A DNA stretch of 64,000 nt from Sphingomonas sp. Ag1. Its GTDB lineage: Bacteria > Pseudomonadota > Alphaproteobacteria > Sphingomonadales > Sphingomonadaceae. Under the pieces are notes generated by a model that had not been told where the DNA came from, made no database searches, and saw only the letters and a list, made by a program, of their open reading frames with translations. The position numbers and the translations under genes are program-made. The stretch lies in assembly GCF_000980895.1 (NCBI RefSeq), contig NZ_LAZX01000092.1, positions 123,501 to 187,500 on the forward strand. The letters run 5' to 3'. Below, in pieces: positions 8,925-18,308 of this stretch (the stretch's first letter is position 1; the number at the start of each line of letters is the position of its first letter).

Positions 8925-9713
8925 TCAGAGCCGCTCGACGCGATCGAAACCATAGCGTGCCAGCGCCCGATCGAGCCCCGGCGCAACATCGCCGGTGAAG
9001 ACCGCGAGGTCAGCCTGATCGCGGGCGAACGTCTGCCCCTGCGTCAGATAGGCGATGCGCCGCCCAATGCCCGGGCCGCCATCGACAAAGGTGACTGGCC
9101 GGCCGACCGCCTCGGCCAGTTCCTCGCTCAGCAGCGGGAAATGGGTACAGGCGAGCACGATCGTGTCGATCGCGTCGCCGCCGGGCGCGGCGAGCATCGG
9201 CGCGATCGCGTCGCGCACCGCGTCGGGCGACACCGCCTCACCGCGCAGCTTCGCCTCCGCCAGCGTGACCAGGTCGGCCGAGCCGTGGCGGATGACCTGG
9301 CAGTCGCTGGCGAAGCGGGTGGCGAGGTCGTCGACATAGGCCTGCCGCACCGTCGCCGCCGTGCCAAGGACGCCGATCACGCGGGTCCGGCTGATCGCCG
9401 CGGCCGGCTTGATCGCGGGCACGGTGCCGACGATCGGCACGTCGAGCGCGGTGCGCACGGCGCCCAGCGCAATCGTCGAGGCGGTGTTGCACGCGATCAC
9501 GATCAAGCGAGGCCGATATCGCTCCGCAAGGCGGCCGAGCAGCGCCGGAACGCGGCCGGCAATCTCGGCTTCCTGCTTCACCCCATAGGGAAAACCGGCC
9601 GAATCGGCGGCGTAGATCAGGCGCGCGACGGGCAGTTCGCGGCGGGCGGGGGCGACGATCGACAGGCCGCCGACACCCGAATCGAAGAACAGGATCGGGC
9701 GCGGATCGCTCAT
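8925..9713 (-). CDS. murI: Glutamate racemase
   Basis: The 262-residue cytoplasmic racemase supplies D-glutamate for peptidoglycan. It shows [10 protein letters not shown] with the catalytic-site Asp11, the first catalytic cysteine Cys75 in IACNTAS, and the second, Cys189, in LACTHFPLL. Length and motif spacing are normal. It diverges from plsY across a 142-bp intergenic region, and hemA lies downstream on the same strand after 116 bases. Confidence 0.96.
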   Translation of the reverse strand: MSDPRPILFFDSGVGGLSIVAPARRELPVARLIYAADSAGFPYGVKQEAEIAGRVPALLGRLAERYRPRLIVIACNTASTIALGAVRTALDVPIVGTVPAIKPAAAISRTRVIGVLGTAATVRQAYVDDLATRFASDCQVIRHGSADLVTLAEAKLRGEAVSPDAVRDAIAPMLAAPGGDAIDTIVLACTHFPLLSEELAEAVGRPVTFVDGGPGIGRRIAYLTQGQTFARDQADLAVFTGDVAPGLDRALARYGFDRVERL

Positions 9714-9855
9714 CCCCGCCTCTTACGGATCCGACGCGCGGGGGAAAAGCGCGAGTCGCGGCCGGCCCTGTCGCGATGCTCGCCAAAGGGCGGCATTAAT
9801 GCATGTTAGTAGTAACAGCCGTTTCGTTCGGCTAACGTCACGAGCAACGGAGGAA

Positions 9856-10467
9856 ATGTCTCTGCCGACCGAGATCATCTGGGGACCACCGCTTCTCGCG
9901 CTGGTGATTGGCTATCTGCTGGGATCCATTCCCTTCGGCGTTCTGCTCACCCGGGCGAGCGGCGCTGGGGACCTGAGGCAGATCGGCTCCGGCAATATCG
10001 GCGCGACCAATGTGCTGCGCACCGGCCGCAAGGGGCTGGCCGCCGCCACGCTGCTGCTCGACCTTGCCAAAGGCTGGGCGGCGGTGGTGATCGTCGCAGC
10101 GCTGCTACCGGGCTACGAACAACTCGCCGCGGCCGGTGCTTTCGTCGGCCATTGCTATCCCGTGTGGCTGCGTTTTCGCGGCGGCAAGGGCGTCGCGACG
10201 TTGATGGGCATCGTGCTGGCGCTGCATCCGCCGCTGGCCTTGGTCTATGCGATCGTCTGGCTGGGTTTGCTGGCGACGCTGCGCATTTCCTCGGTGGCGG
10301 GGATGGCCGCTGCGGCCAGCGCGCCGGTGGCGGCCGCCGTGTTCGACCGGTTCGATCTGGTCCCCCTGCTGCTCGCGCTCGCGCTGATCGTGATCTGGAA
10401 GCATCGTGACAATATCGGGCGATTGCTCGACGGGGCGGAGCCGCGGGTCGGCCGCAAGGGTGGCTGA
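9856..10467 (+). CDS. plsY: Glycerol-3-phosphate acyltransferase PlsY
   Basis: The 203-residue inner-membrane enzyme transfers acyl groups from acyl-phosphate to glycerol-3-phosphate, the first step of phospholipid synthesis. Conserved motifs are GSIPFG (23-28), GSGNIGATN (44-52) and GHCYPVWLRFRGGKGVAT (98-115), set among about five membrane helices. I choose the ATG at 9856 (MSLPTEII) because a GGAGG lies just upstream. The spacing of only about 2 nt is unusually short. An ATG at 9799 would add 19 non-conserved residues. It overlaps dprA by 8 bases. Confidence 0.95.
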   Translation: MSLPTEIIWGPPLLALVIGYLLGSIPFGVLLTRASGAGDLRQIGSGNIGATNVLRTGRKGLAAATLLLDLAKGWAAVVIVAALLPGYEQLAAAGAFVGHCYPVWLRFRGGKGVATLMGIVLALHPPLALVYAIVWLGLLATLRISSVAGMAAAASAPVAAAVFDRFDLVPLLLALALIVIWKHRDNIGRLLDGAEPRVGRKGG

Positions 10468-11554
10468 CGCCGATCCGCGCGACGATGGTGCCGACCGACT
10501 TCGGCTGATCCGGACGCCGGGCGTCGGGCCGGTCACCTACCGCCAGCTGCTGCGCCGCTTCGGCACCGCGCGCGCCGCCATCGAGGCGCTGCCTGAGCTA
10601 TCCCGCCGCGGCGGTGGGCGGGTGCGAACCGCGGCCGATCCGCGCGTGATCGCTCGCGAGATGGAGACGGTGGCGCGGCTCGGCGCGCGGCACGTGTTCC
10701 ATGACGATCCCGACTATCCGGCGCTGCTTGCCACCTTGGCTGATGCGCCTGCGGTGCTGACGGTTCGCGGGCATTTCCCTGACCCTGCCGCCAACAGCGT
10801 CGCGATTGTCGGTGCCCGCAACGCCTCGGCCGCGGCATGTCGCTTCGCACGCGGTCTGGCGCATGATCTGGCCGCGGAGGGCACGGTGGTCGTGTCAGGA
10901 CTGGCGCGCGGGATCGACACCGCCGCCCATGTCGGCGCCGGCCCTGCCACGGTCGCGGTCATCGCGGGCGGGATCGACGTCGCCTACCCGCCCGAAAACG
11001 CCGCGCTGCAGGAACGGATCGCGGCGGAAGCGCTGCTCGTCGCCGAAATGCCGGTCGGTACCGAGCCGCGCGCGCGCCACTTTCCCCACCGCAACCGGAT
11101 CATCGCCGGCTGGGCGCAGGGCACGTTGGTGGTGGAGGCGGCGCCCAAATCGGGCTCGCTGATCACCGCGCGGCTGGCGGGCGAGGCGGGGCGCGACGTG
11201 ATGGCGGTGCCGGGCAGCCCCCTCGATCCACGGGCGCAAGGGTGCAATCTGCTGATTCGCGACGGGGCCACGCTGGTCCAGAACGCGCACGACGTGCTGG
11301 AGCAGATCCGGCCGTTCGATCCCCGCGTCGTCCGCGCGCCATCCGTACCGTTCGAGGCGCAGCCACCCGCCGACGCCGATGATCAGGCGCGCCGCGCCGT
11401 CGTCGCGCTGCTCGGCCCGGTGCCGACCCCGGTGGACGAGGTGATCCGCCAATCCGGCGTGCCGGCCGCGGTCGTGCAGATGGTGCTTCTGGAACTGGAG
11501 ATCGCCGGCCGGCTCGATCGTCATGCCGGCGGGCAGATCAGCCTGACGATGTGA
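10460..11554 (+). CDS. dprA: DNA-processing protein DprA/Smf
   Basis: The 364-residue protein starts at GTG 10460, inside the end of plsY. It loads RecA onto incoming single-stranded DNA during natural transformation. Domains in order: an N-terminal helix-hairpin-helix/SAM-like part (IRTPGVGPVTYRQLL), then the Rossmann-like core with VAIVGARNAS, VVSGLARGID, VIAGGIDVAYPPEN, HFPHRNRIIAG and SGSLITARLAGE, and a C-terminal winged-helix (about the last 65 residues, PTPVDEVIRQSGV). This is the three-domain form typical of proteobacteria. Coupling with plsY is common in alphaproteobacteria. No other competence gene is in the window. Confidence 0.96.
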   Translation: MADADPRDDGADRLRLIRTPGVGPVTYRQLLRRFGTARAAIEALPELSRRGGGRVRTAADPRVIAREMETVARLGARHVFHDDPDYPALLATLADAPAVLTVRGHFPDPAANSVAIVGARNASAAACRFARGLAHDLAAEGTVVVSGLARGIDTAAHVGAGPATVAVIAGGIDVAYPPENAALQERIAAEALLVAEMPVGTEPRARHFPHRNRIIAGWAQGTLVVEAAPKSGSLITARLAGEAGRDVMAVPGSPLDPRAQGCNLLIRDGATLVQNAHDVLEQIRPFDPRVVRAPSVPFEAQPPADADDQARRAVVALLGPVPTPVDEVIRQSGVPAAVVQMVLLELEIAGRLDRHAGGQISLTM

Positions 11555-11561
11555 CCGGCGC

Positions 11562-11585
11562 GCCCGCGTCGATCAGGCCGCGGGC
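11562..11585. terminator. Weak hairpin between convergent dprA and Crp-family gene
   Basis: A 7-bp GC stem (GCCCGCG at 11562-11568 with CGCGGGC at 11579-11585) and a 10-nt loop start just after the dprA stop. It overlaps the last codons of the opposing gene. No T-tract follows. Confidence 0.3.
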
Positions 11586-12307
11586 GGCAGCCACGACAGA
11601 TCGAGCCCCGCCAGCCGGTCGGTGTAATTGGCCGACCGCCCCAGCCGTCCTTCATCGAGAAGCGTCACCCGGCCCGAATCGCGCCGGATCAACGCCTCGT
11701 CCTCCAACTGGCGCAGCATGCGGTTGACGTGCACCGCAGTCAGCCCGGTCGCATCGCCAATCTCTTCCTGCGTCAGCCCCAGGATGAAGCTGTTGTCGAT
11801 CGTAGGATCGAGCCGCCTCAGGCGATTGCGTACGTCGAGCAGCACCGAGGCAACGCGCGCCTTGGCCGACGTGCGGCCGAGCGCGGCGATCCGATCGGTC
11901 AGCATCGCCCGTTCCGCCTGATCGAAGGCGACGATGACCGCGAACAGCCGCGGCTGTTCGAGTGCAAGCTGAGTCATCAACGGCCGGTCGAATGGGCACA
12001 CCACGCTGTCCGCCAGCGCGCCCACCGTCTCCGGCACGCGTGAGAATACCAATGCAGGCAGTGCGATGACGTCGCCGGGAAAAATGAAGCGCAGGATCTG
12101 ACGACTGCCATCGGGCAAGATGACATAGCTCATCATCATGCCGCTGCGCAGGATGAACAGCTCCCCGGCCGGGTCATTCTCCCGCACCAGCGTCGCGCCG
12201 CGGCGAAGCGTGCGCTCACGCTCCTCCAGACGCAGAAGCGCTGAGCGTTCGCCAGTGGATAATGGGACAAAGTCACCGAGACGTTCGGCAAAACAGCTAC
12301 TTGGCAC
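11573..12307 (-). CDS. Crp/Fnr-family transcriptional regulator
   Basis: This is a 244-residue cytoplasmic regulator with a GTG start. An N-terminal cyclic-nucleotide-binding beta-barrel (about residues 15-125) includes the FPGDVIALPALVF segment. A long dimerisation helix follows, then a C-terminal Crp-type helix-turn-helix (about 170-215, LTQEEIGDATGLTAVHVNRMLRQL, here quoted in part: EEIGDATGLTAVHVNRM). No FNR-type cysteine cluster is seen (the only early Cys is Cys5), so it is not an oxygen-sensing FNR. The ligand is unknown. It diverges from murA across 127 bases. Small Crp-like proteins of this kind are abundant in sphingomonads. Confidence 0.9.
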   Translation of the reverse strand: MPSSCFAERLGDFVPLSTGERSALLRLEERERTLRRGATLVRENDPAGELFILRSGMMMSYVILPDGSRQILRFIFPGDVIALPALVFSRVPETVGALADSVVCPFDRPLMTQLALEQPRLFAVIVAFDQAERAMLTDRIAALGRTSAKARVASVLLDVRNRLRRLDPTIDNSFILGLTQEEIGDATGLTAVHVNRMLRQLEDEALIRRDSGRVTLLDEGRLGRSANYTDRLAGLDLSWLPPAA

Positions 12308-12434
12308 GCGTGGAGGGCCCCCTTGGGAACAAAGAACGCTAGTCGCCTCGGGGCCGGTGCTGCATTAAAGTCGATCAACATCGTTACGCGGCCGTCGCTT
12401 GGCGAGCGCGCCTGCGTTCGGTAGATGCGTGCCG

Positions 12435-13733
12435 ATGGACCGTATCCTTATTCGCGGTGGCAATCGCCTGTCGGGCAAGCTGCCGATCTCCGGCGCGAAG
12501 AATGCAGCGCTCACCCTCATGCCCTGTGCGCTGCTGACCGATCAGCCGCTGACGCTACGAAATCTGCCGCGGCTGGCCGATGTCGATGGCTTCGGCCACT
12601 TGCTCAATCAGCTTGGCGCCTCCACCGCGATCGAGGGGACCCGGCCCGAAGAATTCGGCCGCGTCATGACCATCCGCGCGGGGCAGCTGACCTCTACCGA
12701 GGCGCCCTATGACATCGTGCGAAAAATGCGTGCGTCGATCCTGGTGCTTGGGCCGATCCTGGCGCGGGCGGGCGAAGCGCGCGTGTCGCTGCCGGGCGGC
12801 TGCGCGATCGGCAATCGCCCGATCGACCTTCACCTGAAGGCGCTGGAGGCGATCGGCGCGGAGCTGGAGATGAGCGCCGGCTATGTCACCGCCCGCGCGC
12901 CCAAGACGGCGTCCGGCAGCGCCCGGCTAAGCGGCGGGCGCTATCGCTTCCCAGTGGTGTCGGTCGGTGCGACCGAGAATGTCGTGATGGCGGCCGTGAC
13001 GGCGAAGGGCAGTTCGCGGATCGAGAATGCCGCGCGCGAGCCGGAGATCGTCGACCTGTGCCGCTGCCTCGTCGCGATGGGCGCGCAGATCGAGGGCATC
13101 GGCACCGAGACGCTGGAGATCGAGGGCGTCGATCGCCTGCACGGCGCGACCTATGCCGTGATGCCGGACCGGATCGAGGCGGGCAGCTATGCCTGTGCGG
13201 CCGCGATCACCGGCGGCAGCCTGGAACTGCTGAACGTCGATGCCGAAAGCATGGGCGCGACGCTGTCTGCGCTCGCCGATGCGGGCGTGCTGATCGAGCT
13301 GAAGAAAAATGCCGTGTGCGTGACGGCACAGGGGCCGCTGCAGCCGCTGACGCTGACCACCGCGCCCTTCCCGGGCTTCGCCACCGATATGCAGGCGCAG
13401 TTCATGGCGATGCTGTGCAAGGCGGACGGTGCCAGCGTGCTGACCGAGACGATCTTCGAGAACCGCTACATGCACGTGCCCGAACTGGCGCGGATGGGCG
13501 CGGACATCACCGTCAGCGGGCGGACTGCCGTGGTGCGCGGCGTCGAGCGGCTGGTCGGCGCGCCGGTAATGGCGACCGACCTTCGCGCATCGATGAGCCT
13601 GATCCTCGCTGGCCTCGCCGCCGAGGGTGAGACCTCGGTCAACCGCGTCTATCACCTCGACCGCGGCTATGAGCGGCTGGAGGAAAAGCTGTCGGCGGTG
13701 GGTGCGGATATCGAGCGCGTCAGCGACGGCTGA
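12435..13733 (+). CDS. murA: UDP-N-acetylglucosamine 1-carboxyvinyltransferase
   Basis: The 432-residue cytoplasmic enzyme commits UDP-GlcNAc to peptidoglycan by adding enolpyruvate from PEP. It has ISGAKNAAL with catalytic Lys22-Asn23 and the fosfomycin-reactive Cys123 in [11 protein letters not shown]. The [10 protein letters not shown] and [13 protein letters not shown] segments also match the family. The reading frame extends upstream, but I start at ATG 12435 (MDRILIRGG) because the family begins there. Cys123 implies fosfomycin sensitivity at the target level. Confidence 0.97.
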   Translation: MDRILIRGGNRLSGKLPISGAKNAALTLMPCALLTDQPLTLRNLPRLADVDGFGHLLNQLGASTAIEGTRPEEFGRVMTIRAGQLTSTEAPYDIVRKMRASILVLGPILARAGEARVSLPGGCAIGNRPIDLHLKALEAIGAELEMSAGYVTARAPKTASGSARLSGGRYRFPVVSVGATENVVMAAVTAKGSSRIENAAREPEIVDLCRCLVAMGAQIEGIGTETLEIEGVDRLHGATYAVMPDRIEAGSYACAAAITGGSLELLNVDAESMGATLSALADAGVLIELKKNAVCVTAQGPLQPLTLTTAPFPGFATDMQAQFMAMLCKADGASVLTETIFENRYMHVPELARMGADITVSGRTAVVRGVERLVGAPVMATDLRASMSLILAGLAAEGETSVNRVYHLDRGYERLEEKLSAVGADIERVSDG

Positions 13734-13752
13734 GACGGGAGCTGATGTCTTC

Positions 13753-13780
13753 CAGCCTCTCCCCTGACGGGGAGGGGCTG
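13753..13780. terminator. Hairpin between convergent murA and monooxygenase gene
   Basis: A 12-bp stem with one G-U pair (13753-13764 with 13769-13780) and a TGAC loop lies between two convergent stop codons. The arms are CAGCCTCTCCCC and GGGGAGGGGCTG. No T-tract follows. Position and strength suggest a bidirectional terminator; this type of CTCCCC/GGGGAG hairpin is also a common short repeat in sphingomonad intergenic regions. Confidence 0.65.
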
Positions 13781-13788
13781 TTCCCCGA

Positions 13789-15249
13789 TCACCGCAGCGC
13801 GACGGCCTCGCGGTCAAGCTCCGCAGTCTCGGCCGCGTAGCTGGCGCAATCGCCGGCCCAATTCTGGTACACGCGGCCGTTGGCGGCCTTGTACCAACTG
13901 CGGCAGTGCGGGTCCGACCAGACGGTCGCGGACAACAATTGCGTGATCCGCTCGTTGAAGCGGCGCTGGCCATCGGGGGTGACGCCGGCCGCCTTGGCCT
14001 CTTCCGCCTCCAGTGCCGCCAGCGTCTTCAGCATGTAGCCGACCTGCTGTTCGATCATGAAGCTGATCGAATTGTGCCCCAGGTTGGTGTTCGGGCCGTA
14101 CAGCATGAACATGTTGGGGAAGCCCGACACCATGATGCCGAGATAGGCCTCAGGCCCTTCCTTCCACGTTTCCTTGAGCGTCGCGCCATTCTCCCCGACC
14201 ACGTCCATGGACCAGTCCCATTGCGTGGTTTCGAAGCCGGTGGCGAAGATCAGCACGTCGAGTTCGTGGAAGCCGTCCCTGGTGCGCACGCCATTGGCCT
14301 CGATCGCCTCGATCCCGGCGGTTTCCAACGTCACGTTGTCGCGCATCAGGGCGGGATAGAAATCATCGGTAATCAGGATTCGCTTGCACCCGATCGGATA
14401 GTCCGGCGTCAGCTTTGCCCGCAGTTCGGGATCGGGCACCTGCGCCTCGAGATGGTCGAGCGCGGTGCGGGTGTAGGCGGCGCGCCCCTCCGGCGTCCAT
14501 TTGAACGCCTGCCAGAAATAGGTGTCGGCATTGTCGAAGATCGCCGCACGCTGCTGCGCACCGAGCTTCATGGCCATTTCGAGGTTGGTCGCCATCAGCG
14601 CCTTCACCTCGGGCGTGACGTGGCTGTCGTTGCGCGGCACCACCCAATTGGGCGTGCGCTGGAAGACGGTGAGGTGGCCGGCAATCTTGGCCACCTCCGG
14701 GATGAGCTGCACGGCGCTGGCGGCCGATCCGATCACGCCGACCCGCTTGCCCGTCAGGTCGACGCTGTCGTCCCATTCGGCGGCGTGCCATTTCGGCCCG
14801 GCGAAATCATGAACGCCGGCGATTTCAGGAAAGCAGGGGCGGCTGAGCTGCCCGAGCGCAGGGACGATCGCGTCGAAGGTTTCGCGCGCGCCCTTTTCCG
14901 TTTCGATCGTCCAGGTGCCGTCGCTCTCGTTCCAGGCCGCCTTTGTCACCCCTTCGTTGAGGCGCAATGCGTCCGCTAGGCCGAACTGGTCGACGAGGCT
15001 CTTCGTATAATCGTGGATTTCCGGACCGCGCGCGTAATTGTGGCTCCAGTTCGGATTGGGCGCGAAACTGAACTGGTAGAGAATGGCCGGTACGTCGCAG
15101 GCAACGCCCGGATAGCGATTGGCGCGCCAGGTACCGCCAACCGAGTCGGCATGTTCGAACACGGTCACGTCATGGCCTGCCTCGCGACCCTTGATGGCCG
15201 CGCACAAGCCGCCCATGCCTGCACCGATTACCGCGATCCGCTTGCTCAT
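13789..15249 (-). CDS. FAD-dependent monooxygenase, Baeyer-Villiger/FMO type
   Basis: The 486-residue flavoprotein has an N-terminal FAD-binding Rossmann motif GAGMGGLCAA (9-18) and the Baeyer-Villiger fingerprint F-x-G-x3-H-x3-W (FAGPKWHAAEW, residues 149-159). It also has an NADPH-binding GVIGSAASAV (171-180), the FQRTPNWVVPR segment, and a late IFATGFETTQW motif. It would insert one O2-derived oxygen into a ketone or soft nucleophile using NADPH. The substrate (cyclic ketone, steroid or terpene-like) cannot be told. The gene stands alone, with no hydrolase or dehydrogenase partner nearby. The length is a little short for type I BVMOs (about 500-550). Confidence 0.88.
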   Translation of the reverse strand: MSKRIAVIGAGMGGLCAAIKGREAGHDVTVFEHADSVGGTWRANRYPGVACDVPAILYQFSFAPNPNWSHNYARGPEIHDYTKSLVDQFGLADALRLNEGVTKAAWNESDGTWTIETEKGARETFDAIVPALGQLSRPCFPEIAGVHDFAGPKWHAAEWDDSVDLTGKRVGVIGSAASAVQLIPEVAKIAGHLTVFQRTPNWVVPRNDSHVTPEVKALMATNLEMAMKLGAQQRAAIFDNADTYFWQAFKWTPEGRAAYTRTALDHLEAQVPDPELRAKLTPDYPIGCKRILITDDFYPALMRDNVTLETAGIEAIEANGVRTRDGFHELDVLIFATGFETTQWDWSMDVVGENGATLKETWKEGPEAYLGIMVSGFPNMFMLYGPNTNLGHNSISFMIEQQVGYMLKTLAALEAEEAKAAGVTPDGQRRFNERITQLLSATVWSDPHCRSWYKAANGRVYQNWAGDCASYAAETAELDREAVALR

Positions 15250-15389
15250 CCACTCTCTCCGCTCGCGGTCTTTGCCGCTCTGCGTGCACGATGCCGCGTC
15301 CTGCCGCGGGAGGGAAGAGGTTTTAAGTCGATCGCGTTAGATCTCGCCCGCCTGACCGCGCGATGCGGGCAGGCAGGCGAGCATCTATC

Positions 15390-15797
15390 TTAACGGCAGC
15401 GGACGTTGTCCTTGTCGATCGCCTGGCCCAGCGCTGCGCCGCCCGCACCGCCCAGGATCGCGCCCAGCACGCCCGAGCCGCCGGGCTTGATCACGGTGCC
15501 GAGCACGCCGCCGGCGATACCGCCAACGATCAGGCCGGTCGTGCCATCGTCGCGACGGCAATAGTATCGACCATCACGGCCAGCGTAGATGCGATCGTTG
15601 GCGCCCAGGCGGCGCTCACGATAGCGGCGGTCGTCGCGATAATAGCGTGCCGCATCATAATCGCCGTAGGCCGGATCGGGCCGGTTATAGTCATAGCCGC
15701 CGTAGCCGCCGCCCCAGCCGCTACGCGGACCATTGTCGTTGACACACCCAGTTACCATTACCGCCGCGCCGATGGCGGCCAACGCAACACTCCGCAT
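15390..15797 (-). CDS. Glycine-zipper 2TM-domain lipoprotein
   Basis: This 135-residue envelope protein has an N-terminal signal ending in a lipobox-like VTGC (Cys18). A Tyr/Asp/Arg-rich middle section (YGGYDYNRPDPAYGDYDAAR) is followed by a YYCRRDDGTTG motif. The C-terminal glycine zipper (about residues 87-128) has repeated GG-x3-G spacing, as in the Rick_17kDa/SlyB-like glycine zipper 2TM family. It is probably outer-membrane associated and may contribute to envelope integrity; the exact function is unknown. It stands alone between the monooxygenase and malic enzyme genes. Confidence 0.8.
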   Translation of the reverse strand: MRSVALAAIGAAVMVTGCVNDNGPRSGWGGGYGGYDYNRPDPAYGDYDAARYYRDDRRYRERRLGANDRIYAGRDGRYYCRRDDGTTGLIVGGIAGGVLGTVIKPGGSGVLGAILGGAGGAALGQAIDKDNVRCR

Positions 15798-15970
15798 CGC
15801 TTCCTCCGTTCCGTTTTGGATGAAGCGGTAATGGCTGGAGCAGGAAAATGGTTGCGCTACCGATATCGAGTTTGCGCAGCCAGGCCATTGCCGCGATGTG
15901 CCGGACTCGCATCGGGGTTAGGCCGGGCGGCTGGGGCCTCAACGCCCCCGCCGCCCGGTATGTCACTGAA

Positions 15971-18235
15971 TCAGCGTGCGATCCCGCCCGCCGCCAGTAC
16001 GGCCAGCGTCATCAGATCGCTGGCGGTCGACGTCATGGGCGCGATCTGCACCGGCTTCTCCATCCCGATCAGCATCGGGCCGATCACGCTGTCGCCGCCC
16101 AGCTCGCGCAGCAGCTTGGCGGAGATGTGCGCCGTCTGCAGCCCCGGCATGATCAGCACGTTGGCGGGGCCGGACAGGCGCGCGAACGGGTAATTTGCCA
16201 TCTGCTTGGGGTTGAGCGCTACGTCAGGCGTCATCTCGCCCTCATATTCGAAGCCGACGTTGCGCTTGTCGAGCTCGGTCACGGCATCGCGGATCCGCTC
16301 CAGGAACGTGCCCTTGGGATTGCCGAAGGTTGAATAGCTGAGGAACGCGACGCGCGGCTCATGGCCCATGCGCCGGGCGACCGCCGCGGTCTGCTCCGCG
16401 ATGTCGGCCATCTGCTCGGCCGTTGGCCGCTCGTTCATCGTCGTGTCGGCGATGAAGACGGTGTGGCTCTGGCCGACCATCAGGTGGATGCCGAACGGCG
16501 TGCGGCCGGCCTCCGGATCGATCACGCGGCGCACTTCGCGCATCGACTGCGCCCAGGTGCGGGTGATGCCGGTGATCATCGCATCGGCATGGCCCAGCTG
16601 CAGCAGCACCGCGCCGAAGATGTTGCGATCCTGGTTGATCATCCGCTCGCAATCGCGGCGCAGATAGCCGCGGCGCTGGAGGCGGGCATAGAGGAAGTCG
16701 ACCATCTGCGGCACCAGCGGCGAAATGCGGCTGTTGTGCAGCTCATATTCCTCGGGGTTACGGATGCCGAGCGCGCGCAGGCGATCAGGCACATCGTCGC
16801 GCCCGACCAGCACCGGCGTGCCATAACCGCCTTCCTTGAACGCGATGGCGGCGCGAAGCACGACTTCCTCCTCGCCCTCGGCGAACAGCACGCGCTTGGG
16901 ATGCGCGCGGGCGCCCTCATACGCGAGGCTGAGCACCGAGGTGGTCGGGTTGAGCCGCGCGCGCAGGCTCTGGCGATAGCCTTCCATGTCGAGGATCGGG
17001 CGCGTCGCGACGCCCGAATCCATCGCTGCCTTCGCCACGGCGGCGGGCACGATCTCCATCAGGCGCGGATCGAACGGTGCCGGGATGATATATTCGGGAC
17101 CGAAGACGTGCTGCACCCCGTACGCGGCGGCGACTTCCTCCGGCACCCGCTCACGCGCCAGCTCCGCAATCGCCTGCGCCGCGGCGATCTTCATCGCATC
17201 GTTGATCGCCGAGGCGCGCACGTCGAGCGCGCCGCGGAAGATGAACGGGAAGCCCAGGACATTGTTGACCTGGTTGGGATAATCCGACCGGCCGGTGGCG
17301 ATGATCGCGTCCGGGCGCGCTTCCTTGGCCACTTCGGGGCGGATCTCCGGCTCCGGATTGGCCATGGCGAAGATGATCGGCGCCGGCGCCATGTCCTTCA
17401 CCATCTCCGGCTTCAGCGCGCCGGCGGCGGAAAGGCCCAGGAACACGTCGGCGCCGTGAAGCGCCTCGGTCAGCGTGCGGCGGTCGGTGACGGCCGCGTG
17501 CGCGGACTGCCACTGGTTCACGTCTTCGCGGCCCTGGTAGATGACGCCGGTGCGGTCGCACATGATGACATTGTCATGCTGCACGCCCATCGCCTTCATC
17601 AGCTCGGTGCAGGCGATCGCGGCCGCGCCCGCGCCGTTCACGACGATCTTGACGTCGCGCAGCGACCGCTTGGTCAGCAGGCAGGCGTTGATGAGGCCGG
17701 CGGCGGTGATGATCGCGGTGCCGTGCTGGTCATCGTGGAACACGGGGATGTTCATGCGTTCCCGAAGGGTCTGCTCGATGATGAAGCATTCGGGTGCCTT
17801 GATATCCTCAAGGTTGATGCCGCCGAACGACGGCTCGAGCAGGGCGACGCAATTGATGAAGGCGTCGACGTCCTCGGTCGCGACCTCGAGGTCGATCGAA
17901 TCGACATCGGCGAAGCGCTTGAACAGCACCGCCTTGCCTTCCATCACCGGCTTTGACGCGAGCGCGCCGAGGTTGCCCATGCCCAGGATCGCGGTGCCGT
18001 TGGAGATAACGGCGACCAGATTGCCCTTGGCAGTATAGTCGTAGGCGGTGGCGGGGTCGTCGGCGATCGCCTGCACCGGTACCGCGACGCCGGGCGAATA
18101 AGCGAGCGACAGGTCGCGCTGCGTCGCCATCGGCTTGGACGCGATGATCTCGATCTTGCCGGGGCGTCCTTCGGAGTGGAACAGCAGCGCCTCGCGCTCC
18201 GAGAACTGGATGGTGTTGCTGGTCTTGTCGGTCAT
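15971..18235 (-). CDS. maeB: NADP-dependent malic enzyme with C-terminal phosphotransacetylase-like domain
   Basis: The 754-residue two-part protein converts malate to pyruvate and CO2, making NADPH. The N-terminal malic enzyme domain (about 1-160) has the catalytic Tyr46 in LAYSPGV, the lysine region VMEGKAVLFKRF near 101, and HDDQHGTA (167-174). The NAD(P)-binding domain follows with VVNGAGAAAIACTELM. Residues about 430-754 form a phosphotransacetylase-like domain that in MaeB proteins is regulatory (acetyl-CoA sensing) and not catalytic. The length is normal for MaeB. Confidence 0.96.
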   Translation of the reverse strand: MTDKTSNTIQFSEREALLFHSEGRPGKIEIIASKPMATQRDLSLAYSPGVAVPVQAIADDPATAYDYTAKGNLVAVISNGTAILGMGNLGALASKPVMEGKAVLFKRFADVDSIDLEVATEDVDAFINCVALLEPSFGGINLEDIKAPECFIIEQTLRERMNIPVFHDDQHGTAIITAAGLINACLLTKRSLRDVKIVVNGAGAAAIACTELMKAMGVQHDNVIMCDRTGVIYQGREDVNQWQSAHAAVTDRRTLTEALHGADVFLGLSAAGALKPEMVKDMAPAPIIFAMANPEPEIRPEVAKEARPDAIIATGRSDYPNQVNNVLGFPFIFRGALDVRASAINDAMKIAAAQAIAELARERVPEEVAAAYGVQHVFGPEYIIPAPFDPRLMEIVPAAVAKAAMDSGVATRPILDMEGYRQSLRARLNPTTSVLSLAYEGARAHPKRVLFAEGEEEVVLRAAIAFKEGGYGTPVLVGRDDVPDRLRALGIRNPEEYELHNSRISPLVPQMVDFLYARLQRRGYLRRDCERMINQDRNIFGAVLLQLGHADAMITGITRTWAQSMREVRRVIDPEAGRTPFGIHLMVGQSHTVFIADTTMNERPTAEQMADIAEQTAAVARRMGHEPRVAFLSYSTFGNPKGTFLERIRDAVTELDKRNVGFEYEGEMTPDVALNPKQMANYPFARLSGPANVLIMPGLQTAHISAKLLRELGGDSVIGPMLIGMEKPVQIAPMTSTASDLMTLAVLAAGGIAR

Positions 18236-18308
18236 TGCGCCCCCGGCCCACGGTTTCGAGCCGGACCTTTAGGGCGAAGGCGGGAGGATGAAAACCGCAG
18301 GAATGGGA

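Noticed and set aside
11573..12307. Oxygen-sensing FNR
   Set aside because: The four-cysteine iron-sulfur cluster pattern is absent, so only a general Crp/Fnr call is justified.
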